Source of the DNA: Chloroflexota bacterium
GTDB lineage: Bacteria; Chloroflexota; Anaerolineae; B4-G1; DUEL01
DNA length: 11,743 bases
Direction of reading: 5' to 3'
NCBI GenBank assembly: GCA_017743275.1
Contig: JAGHZG010000018.1
Coordinates: forward strand, 1 to 11,743
Shown here: one piece after another, positions 6,162 to 11,743 of the stretch
Layout of the letters: each line of letters starts with the position of its first letter
How positions within the stretch are numbered: the first letter of the stretch is position 1
The notes under the pieces: generated by a model
Told to the model about the DNA's origin: nothing
Seen by the model: the letters and a program-made list of their open reading frames with translations, nothing else
Databases searched by the model: none
Position numbers and translations under genes: made by a program

Positions 6162-9100
6162 ATGGCGCTGATGAGGGTCACCCTGAACGGACAAGAGGTC
6201 CTGGCCCGTCCCGGGCAGACCATCCTGGAGTTGTGTCGGGAGCATCATATCCCGATTCCCACCCTCTGCCACGATGACCGCCTGCAACCCCTGGGCACCT
6301 GTCAGATCTGCGTCGTGGACGTGCAGGGGTACGGTCTGGTCTCTTCCTGCGCCACACGCGTCGCCGACAGGATGGTCATTCAGACCCACACGCCGCAGAT
6401 TCTGGCCCTGCGCCGGGATCGCCTCCAGGCCCTCTGCGCGGAGCATTACGGCGACTGCATCGCTCCCTGTCGGGAGGCGTGCCCGGCAGAGGTGGACATT
6501 CGGGGGTACATTGCCCTCATCGCCCGCGGGGCGTATGCCGAAGCGGTCCGCCTGATCAAAGAGACGCTCCCGCTCCCCGAGGTGATCGGCCGGATCTGCC
6601 CTCATCCCTGCGAAAATGTCTGTCGTCGCAGCCTGGTGGATGAGCCCGTCGCGGTCTGCGCGCTGAAGCGGTTTGCCGCTGAACACACTTATGAAGAACT
6701 GAGTGTGCCCGTTGCGGAACCCACGGGCTTCCGCGTGGCGATCGTGGGCGCCGGCCCGGCCGGTCTGACCGCCGCCTACTATCTGGTCCAAAAGGGGCAC
6801 GCCGTGACCATCTTTGAGGCTCTTCCGGAGCCCGGTGGCATGCTCCGGTACGGCATTCCCGATTATCGCCTGCCGAAGGAGATTCTGGATAAAGAGATCG
6901 CCGCCATCGCCCGGCTGGGAGTTCAAATCCGCACCGGACGGGCCCTGGGCCGCGATTTCACCCTCTCCAGCCTCTTTGAAGAGGGTTACCACGCCGTTTA
7001 TCTGGCCATCGGTGCCCATCAGAGCCAGCGGATGAACGTGGAGGGGGAGGACCTGGAGGGGGTGCTTTCGGGGATTGATTTTCTGCGCGCCGTCGCCTGT
7101 GGTCAACCCCCTTCTATGGTTGGCCAGCGGGTAGCGGTGATCGGAGGGGGAAACACCGCGATGGATGCCGCCCGCACGGCGGTTCGCCTGGGCGCGGAAA
7201 AAGTCACCGTCGTCTACCGCCGCTCCCGCAGTGAGATGCCCGCCATGCCCTGGGAGGTGGAGGAAGCGGGGGATGAAGGGATAGAGTTCCTGTACCTGGC
7301 CGCGCCGGTGAGAATCGTCGGGGAGAATGGGAGAGTTCGCGGGATAGAGTGCGTCCGGATGCAGTTGGGAGAGCCCGACGCCAGTGGCCGCCGCCGACCC
7401 GAACCGGTGCCCGGCTCCGAGTTTTTCCTGCCGGTAGATACGGTGATCGCGGCCATCGGTCAGCGCCCCGACCTCTCCTGTCTGGATGGATGCGCGCTGG
7501 AAACCCGGTGGGGGAACATCTCCGTGGACCCGGAGACGTTCCAGACCTCTATGCCCGGGGTCTTTGCCGGAGGCGACTGCGTCACGGGCGCGGCCACTGC
7601 GGTGGAGGCCATCGGCGCCGGCCGAAGGGCGGCCCTGGCGATCCATCGCTATCTCCTCGGCGAAGACGGACGACCCGTCCAACGGGTCAGTTTCCGCAAA
7701 GGCTCCCTGGAGGAACTGCGCGGCCGTCCGGAATTCGCCCAGGTGGAGCCCAGACCCCGACAGAAGATGCCGCTGGCCCCGGCCGAAACCCGGCGGCACA
7801 ATTTCCAGCCCGTGGAGTTGGGCCTTTCAGAGGAAATGGCCCTGCAGGAAGCGGCCCGATGCCTGGGGTGCGGCTGCCTGGTAGCGGAGACCTGTACCCT
7901 TCGCCAGTATGCCACCGAATACGGCGTCTCGCCGACGGCCCCGTCCAGGGATGTCTGGTATCCGCTGGATACCACCCATCCCTTCATCCTGCGGGACCCC
8001 AACAAGTGCATCGGGTGCCAGCGTTGCGCCCGGCTCTGTCTGGAGGTCCAGGGGGTGGGTGCCCTCTCCATCGCCTATCGGGTGGGCACTGTGGAGGGAT
8101 ACGGCGGTTCTCTGCTCAACACCCCCTGCGAATCCTGCGGTCTCTGCATCTCCGGCTGCCCCGTAGGGGCACTGGTGGCGAAGAACGAATTGCCCCCCGC
8201 TTATGAGGTCAAGACCATCTGCTCCTACTGCGGCGTCGGCTGTGGCCTGTATCTGGGTGTACTGGGCAATCGGGTGGTCAGTGCGCGGGGAGATACGGAG
8301 AATCCGGTCAACCAGGGGCTCTTGTGCGTCAAGGGACGGTTCGGCTACGAATTCATCCACCACCCCGACCGGTTGACCCGTCCCCTGATCCGGAAGAACG
8401 GAGAGTTGGTAGAGGCGACGTGGGACGAGGCCCTGGACCTGATCGCCACCCGACTGGCCCAGTACCAGGGCGACGCCTTCGCAATGATTACATCGGCCAA
8501 GTGCACCAACGAGGAGAACTATGTCATCCAGAAATTCACCCGCGCGGTGATGGGCACTAACAACATAGACCACTGTGCCCGTCTCTGACACGCCCCATCG
8601 GTGGCCGGTCTGGCCATCACTCTGGGCAGCGGGGCGATGACCAACCCCATCCGCGACATCGGACAGGCCGGATGTATCCTTTCCATCGGCAGCAATACCA
8701 CGGCCAGCCACCCCGTCATCGGGCTGGAGGTGAAGAAGGCGGTCCGTAGAGGCGCGAAACTGATCGTCATCAATCCGCGGGAAATTGACCTCTGTCGCTT
8801 CGCGGATCTCTTCTTACAGCCCCTTCCCGGCACCGACGTCGCGCTGTTGATGGGCATGGCGCGCGTCATTGTGGAAGAAAATCTGGTGGACTGGGCCTTT
8901 GTGAAAGAGCGCACGGAGGGACTTGAGGAGTTCATGAAGTCTCTGGAGGAGTATGATCTGGACTTTGTGGAGCGGGTGACGGGGGTCCCACGGGACAAGA
9001 TTGTGGAGGCCGCCCGCCTCTACGCCACCCACGGGCCGTCTACTCTCCTCTATGCGATGGGCATCACCCAGCACTCCCACGGGACGGATAACGTCTTTGC

Positions 9101-10229
9101 CCTCAGCAACCTGGCCCTGCTCACCGGCAACGTGGGCAGGCCCTTCAGCGGCGTGAACCCCCTGCGGGGACAAAACAACGTTCAGGGGGCCTGCGATATG
9201 GGCGGGCTGCCCAACGTGTATCCGGGCTACCAGCGGGTGAACGACCCCCAGGTGAGGGAAAAGTTTGAAGCGGCGTGGGGATACCCTCTGAACCCTAACC
9301 CCGGCCTCTTCCTGACCGAGATGTTTGATGCCGTAGACCAGGGCCGGATCCGGGCGATGTACATCATCGGGGAGAACGTCCTCCTGAGCGAGCCCGATGC
9401 CCGGCATGCTCAGAAAGCCCTGGAGCAATTGGAGTTCCTGGTGGTCCAGGACATCTTCCTCACCGAGACGGCCCGGCTGGCCCATGTGGTCCTGCCGGCG
9501 GCGACCTTCGCGGAGAAGGACGGGACGTTCACCAACACCGAGCGGCGGGTGCAGCGTATCTATCGGGCGATCCCGCCGGTCGGAGAATCCCGTCCCGACT
9601 GGTGGATCGTGTGCCAGGTTGCCCAACGGATGGGGGCCCACGGGTTTGATTACGCGCATCCCGCAGAGATTATGAAGGAGATTGCCACACTCACTCCTAT
9701 CTACGGGGGAATCTCCTACGAGCGGCTGGAGCGGGAAGGGAGTCTCCAGTGGCCGTGTCCCCACCCGGAGCATCCGGGCACGCCGACCCTGCACACCGAA
9801 CGGTTCGCCACCCCCACCGGCAAGGGACGGCTGATCCCACTGCGGTACCGGCCGCCGGCCGAGACACCGGACGAGGAATATCCACTGATCCTGACCACCG
9901 ACCGGAGCCTCTATCACTTCCACGGCACGATGACCCGGCGGGTGCGGGGTCTCAACCGATTGCGCGGCGAGGAGTGGGTGGAGATGAACCCCGAGGATGC
10001 TCTGGCCCTGGGGATCGCCGACGGCCAGACGGTGCGGGTGGTTTCCCGCCGGGGCGAAGTGATCGCTCGGGCGAAAGTCAGCAAGGATTCGCCGCCCGGT
10101 GTGGTCTCTATGACTTTCCATTTCGCCGAAAGCCCCACTAACGTGCTGACCAATCCCGTAGCCGACCCGATGGCGAAAACGCCGGAACTGAAGGTCTGCG
10201 CGGTGCGGGTGGAAAGGGTGGAAGCGTAA
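6162..10229 (+). CDS. fdhA: Selenocysteine formate dehydrogenase fused to a GltD-like NADP(H) module
   Basis: Read through TGA 8586-8588 as Sec809, the frame gives 1355 residues. Domains: a [2Fe-2S] domain (C36, C47, C50, C63); a cysteine-rich GltD-type linker (C99, C103, C107, C146, C150, C154); FAD site GAGPAG (196-201) and NADP site GGGNTA (328-333) followed by YRRSR; a 'CLGCGC' patch (567-578); two 4Fe-4S motifs (C616-C626, C656-C666); and a molybdopterin subunit with its cluster ligands C687, C690, C694, C722, then 'HCARLUHAPSVAGL', matching the FdhF active site. Predicted reaction: formate/CO2 interconversion with NADP(H), cytoplasmic. Moorella-type NADP formate dehydrogenase carries a GltD-like module on a separate subunit; here it sits between the Fer2 and catalytic parts. 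ATG 6162 follows AGGAGGAAGG. Mo or W cannot be told. Electron bifurcation is possible but unproven. Confidence 0.9.
8586..8627 (+). promoter_or_regulatory. Selenocysteine codon and bacterial SECIS element
   Basis: TGA 8586-8588 is followed by a hairpin with a 7-bp stem (8600-8606 with 8612-8618, one G-U pair) and the 5-base loop GGTCT (8607-8611). The loop sequence and its distance of 18 bases from TGA equal those of the E. coli fdhF SECIS as I recall it. A lower GCCC/GGGC helix (8592-8595 with 8624-8627) extends the stem. The SelB-tRNA(Sec) complex is known to bind this kind of loop and direct UGA decoding. Confidence 0.9.
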
Positions 10230-10267
10230 CGATTCGGTAGGAGCAGACGTTTGGGGGGAAATCGGAG

Positions 10268-10299
10268 GGTTTGCGGCGGCCTTCGGCCGCCGCAAAACC
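10268..10299 (+). terminator. Hairpin after the formate dehydrogenase gene (possible terminator)
   Basis: A perfect 12-bp stem, TTTGCGGCGGCC (10270-10281) with GGCCGCCGCAAA (10285-10296), closes on the 3-base loop TTC. GG/CC extends it at the base past one bulged A. It begins about 40 bases past the stop codon, so it could end or stabilise the transcript. The bases after it (TATTCTCTCC) are only partly T-rich, so intrinsic termination is uncertain. It shares its right arm with the hairpin at 5677-5715. Confidence 0.5.
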
Positions 10300-10342
10300 T
10301 ATTCTCTCCCCTTGCTCCGCCAGGCCCGTTCCGCTCCTGCGC

Positions 10343-10498
10343 AATGTGGTAACTACCTATCTAAATCGGTTTGCAGGTAACGTAGCGCAGGCTGTCAGCC
10401 TGCATGCAGGCCTGACGGCCTGCGCTACAGAGATATACCTTTGCCAGGTCTTGGACGGCGTCTGCCCAGAGGCTACCTGGTAGGTGGTTACGTAATGT
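10343..10498. mobile_element. Possible MITE-like element with a large central palindrome
   Basis: GTAACTACCTA (10349-10359) and TAGGTGGTTAC (10481-10491) form terminal inverted repeats with one mismatch, about 145 bases apart. The 5-base AATGT occurs on both outer sides (10343-10347 and 10494-10498), a weak candidate target duplication. The interior carries the near-perfect palindrome at 10382-10428. No coding potential is seen, and the ends are less clean than those of the 5827-6050 element. Confidence 0.4.
10382..10428. repeat. 47-base near-perfect palindrome (GTAGCGCAGGC...)
   Basis: The sequence begins GTAGCGCAGGC and ends GCCTGCGCTAC, with GCCTGCATGCAGGC at its centre. Apart from a T/C difference and a one-base offset it equals its own reverse complement. 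It could extrude as a cruciform or fold as RNA. It looks like a member of a dispersed palindromic repeat family. Confidence 0.75.
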
Positions 10499-10506
10499 AG
10501 TATAAC

Positions 10507-10535
10507 TTGCCAGATTGGACAACGTTGGCTATAAT
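10507..10535 (+). promoter_or_regulatory. Strong sigma70-like promoter of the toxin-antitoxin pair
   Basis: TTGCCA (10507-10512, one mismatch to TTGACA) is spaced 17 bases from a perfect TATAAT (10530-10535). Transcription should begin near 10542, about 27 bases before the antitoxin ATG, giving a short leader that contains a GGGGAGG site. Confidence 0.75.
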
Positions 10536-10557
10536 TGGACTGCGTTAACCAATCTGG
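10510..10557. promoter_or_regulatory. Dyad and direct-repeat operator over the toxin-antitoxin promoter
   Basis: CCAGATTGG (10510-10518) overlaps the -35 box, and its exact inverse CCAATCTGG (10549-10557) lies just past the predicted start. The dyad extends imperfectly inward (CCAGATTGGnnAACG). In addition ATTGGACnnCGTT occurs twice, at 10514-10526 and 10534-10546, exactly 20 bases (about two helical turns) apart. Phd/YefM antitoxins commonly repress their own operon by binding such sites, so autoregulation is the likely role (inference). Confidence 0.6.
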
Positions 10558-10568
10558 GGAGGTAGAGG

Positions 10569-10859
10569 ATGCCCACAGTCATTTCGGCGACGGAGGCGAA
10601 GAACCGGTTTGGGGAAGTCATCCGGCGGGTCTATCGGGACGGCGAGACCTTCATCGTGGAGCGGGACGGATTGCCGGTGGTGATGATTGTACCGGTGGAG
10701 GGGCGACTGCCCGGTCCGACGGTCGGGCAGAGAAGGTTTGCCCGCGCGGTGCAGGCGGCCGCGCAGGAAGCGGCGGCCTCCGGGCTGACCGAGGAAGACC
10801 TGGAGCGGACCGCCGACGAGATTCGGGAACATCTGCATCGGGAGCGCTGGGGTGCCTGA
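10569..10859 (+). CDS. Phd/YefM-family antitoxin
   Basis: This 96-residue protein opens with the hallmark Phd/YefM sequence: 'ISATEAKNRFGEVIRRV', then 'ETFIVERDGLPVVMIVPVE'. This N-terminal part dimerises and binds DNA in the family. The C-terminal half is charged and helical ('SGLTEEDLERTADEIREHLHRE'), as expected for the toxin-wrapping tail. Its role would be to neutralise the PIN toxin encoded immediately downstream and to repress the operon through the dyad over its promoter. ATG 10569 follows GGGGAGG. Its end overlaps the toxin start by 8 bases, typical of coupled toxin-antitoxin genes with antitoxin first. Confidence 0.88.
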   Translation: MPTVISATEAKNRFGEVIRRVYRDGETFIVERDGLPVVMIVPVEGRLPGPTVGQRRFARAVQAAAQEAAASGLTEEDLERTADEIREHLHRERWGA

Positions 10860-11349
10860 CCGTCCACTCCGGGTGATGGCCGATACCAATGTCCTCATCA
10901 GCGGGGTTATCTTTCCCAGGGCCGCCTATGAGTTTCTGCAGCATGCCCTGCAGGGCGATTTTACCCTGGTGCTATCAGAGCAAATACTGGCCGAAGTGCA
11001 GTACTGGATGCAAACAAAAGCCACTCACCTTCAGCGAGCGGCGATGACGGTTTTTCTGGAGGAAGTGCCCTGCGAGGTTGTCCCTGATCCCCCGCGGGCG
11101 GAGGTGGAGCGGCACTTCCAGTTGGTGCGGGACTCGAAGGACGTGCCGATTGCTCTGGCAGCCATTCAGGCGGGAGTGGACTACCTGGTCTCCCACGATC
11201 AGGACCTGGTCGCCCAGGATGAGACAACGGCTACATTGCGCCTGTGGCTCTCGCCGATGCCCGTGGTCGCTTTCCTGCGCGACGTTATGGGCTGGAGCCC
11301 CGAAGAACTGGAGGCCATCCGGCATCGGACGTGGGAGGAGATCGGATGA
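10852..11349 (+). CDS. PIN-domain toxin (COG1569/PIN_3-type ribonuclease)
   Basis: The 165-residue protein shows a PIN nuclease layout: D11 in 'MADTNVLISG', E48 in 'SEQILAEV', D97 in 'RDSKDVPIALAA' and D116/D118 in 'YLVSHDQDL', supplying the acidic residues that bind the catalytic metal. The 'DTNVLISGVIFP' opening and length fit the 'putative toxin-antitoxin system toxin, PIN family' group rather than short VapC proteins. It would cleave RNA when freed from the antitoxin; the target cannot be read from sequence. GTG 10852 is taken as start because it overlaps the antitoxin stop and keeps the family's basic lead-in. ATG 10876 is possible but would leave only two residues before the catalytic aspartate. 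Confidence 0.85.
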   Translation: MPDRPLRVMADTNVLISGVIFPRAAYEFLQHALQGDFTLVLSEQILAEVQYWMQTKATHLQRAAMTVFLEEVPCEVVPDPPRAEVERHFQLVRDSKDVPIALAAIQAGVDYLVSHDQDLVAQDETTATLRLWLSPMPVVAFLRDVMGWSPEELEAIRHRTWEEIG

Positions 11350-11385
11350 ACGTTTCTTCCTGTCCTTTCCCTCATCTGGGAGGTT

Positions 11386-11405
11386 GACCGCTTCCGGGAA
11401 GCGTC
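11386..11405 (+). repeat. Small hairpin between the toxin gene and hypA
   Basis: GAC-C-GCTTC (11386-11394) pairs with GAAGCGTC (11398-11405) around a CGG loop, with one bulged C. No T-run follows. It may partially separate the toxin-antitoxin transcript from hypA, but the evidence is slight. Confidence 0.35.
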
Positions 11406-11428
11406 CTGGGAAAACACGGGGCTGATCA

Positions 11429-11743
11429 ATGCACGAACTTTCCGTCACCCAATCCATTCTGGACATCGCCCTGGCCCACGCGCAGGGGGCCGGGGCGAGT
11501 CGTATTTTGAAGGTGAATCTGGTCATCGGGGAACTGTCGGGGCTGGTCGGGGAGTACATTCAGTTCTATTTTGACTTTGTCAGCAAGGGGACCCCGGCGG
11601 AAGGGGCGGAGTTGACGTTCCGGCGTGTGCCGGCCCGCTTCCGGTGTCTGGACTGTGGGACGGAGTACGAGCCGAACGGGGCGGACTGGGCCTGTCCCCA
11701 GTGCGGCGCGCTGCGGCCGATGGCCTGTCTCTTATACACATCT
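11429..11743 (+). CDS. hypA: HypA hydrogenase nickel chaperone (3' end replaced by adapter)
   Basis: HypA delivers nickel to the large subunit of [NiFe] hydrogenases during maturation, together with HypB. The frame begins 'MHELSVTQSILDIA', with the essential Met-His-Glu start (His2 is the nickel ligand in the family). It continues through 'VNLVIGELSGLV' and ends in the zinc site C73-x2-C76 ... C89-x2-C92 ('CLDCGTEYEPNGADWACPQCG'). The gene runs off the window; residues from about 100 onward ('CLLYTS') are encoded by library adapter, so genuine sequence stops near 11724. A normal HypA has about 113-120 residues, so only some 15-20 are missing. The start codon has a weak GGGG site. Its location fits service to the MvhGA hydrogenase upstream, although a toxin-antitoxin pair lies between. 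Confidence 0.93.
   Translation, partial: MHELSVTQSILDIALAHAQGAGASRILKVNLVIGELSGLVGEYIQFYFDFVSKGTPAEGAELTFRRVPARFRCLDCGTEYEPNGADWACPQCGALRPMACLLYTS
11725..11743. other. Residual Tn5/Nextera mosaic-end adapter
   Basis: The final 19 bases, CTGTCTCTTATACACATCT, are exactly the reverse complement of the synthetic hyperactive-Tn5 mosaic end used in Nextera libraries. Natural IS50 ends differ from this hybrid. It is untrimmed adapter at a contig terminus, not biology. Confidence 0.97.

Noticed and set aside
8586..8600. Formate dehydrogenase split into two genes or a nonsense-mutated pseudogene
   Set aside because: The TGA sits exactly at the selenocysteine position with a SECIS hairpin, and the frame continues without shift through the rest of the catalytic subunit.
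10271..10483. A 70-codon frame after the formate dehydrogenase
   Set aside because: It starts inside the hairpin and crosses the 47-base palindrome, with no coding signature or plausible ribosome-binding site.
11725..11743. Natural IS50/Tn5 end
   Set aside because: The sequence is the engineered mosaic end, which differs from both natural IS50 ends, and it falls exactly at the contig edge.

Overview
The window looks like an end fragment of a metagenome-type contig from an anaerobic, H2- and formate-metabolising bacterium. It is GC-rich. All confident genes lie on the + strand. A selenocysteine codon with a bacterial-type SECIS hairpin right after it points to Bacteria with selenocysteine machinery. 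The crowd of palindromic miniature repeats and heptamer repeats between genes recalls Chloroflexota (Anaerolineae/Thermoflexia-type) genomes, but no phylogenetic marker is present and that placement is a weak inference. The last 19 bases are exactly the synthetic Tn5 mosaic-end (Nextera) adapter, so the right edge is a library artefact.

Layout. (1) Positions 3-5400: an apparent operon holding the end of mvhD, the small (mvhG) and large (mvhA) subunits of a group 3c-type [NiFe] hydrogenase, a GcvH-like lipoyl-carrier protein, a five-helix b-type cytochrome (HdrE/DsrM/NarI-like) and an HdrD-like protein with two 4Fe-4S sites and two CCG domains. (2) Positions 5401-6161: a 761-base gap with no convincing gene. 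It holds two MITE-like elements with flanking direct repeats, several hairpins and a sigma70-like promoter. (3) Positions 6162-10229: one 1355-residue formate dehydrogenase read through an in-frame TGA (Sec809). It fuses a [2Fe-2S] domain, a GltD/NfnB-like FAD-NADP(H) module, ferredoxin domains and the molybdenum/tungsten catalytic subunit. (4) Positions 10230-10568: another palindrome-rich gap ending in a strong promoter with a dyad operator. (5) Positions 10569-11349: a Phd/YefM antitoxin and PIN toxin pair. (6) Positions 11429-11724: hypA, cut by the contig end.

How the genes may work together (inference): MvhDGA would feed H2 electrons to a heterodisulfide-reductase-type module, probably with an HdrA upstream of the window. 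The membrane HdrDE-like pair would link a thiol/disulfide or lipoyl couple to the quinone pool. The lipoyl-carrier protein encoded between them is a candidate substrate or carrier. The fused dehydrogenase would interconvert formate/CO2 with NADP(H). HypA would deliver nickel for hydrogenase maturation. The toxin-antitoxin pair and the miniature repeats look like later insertions around this energy-metabolism block.
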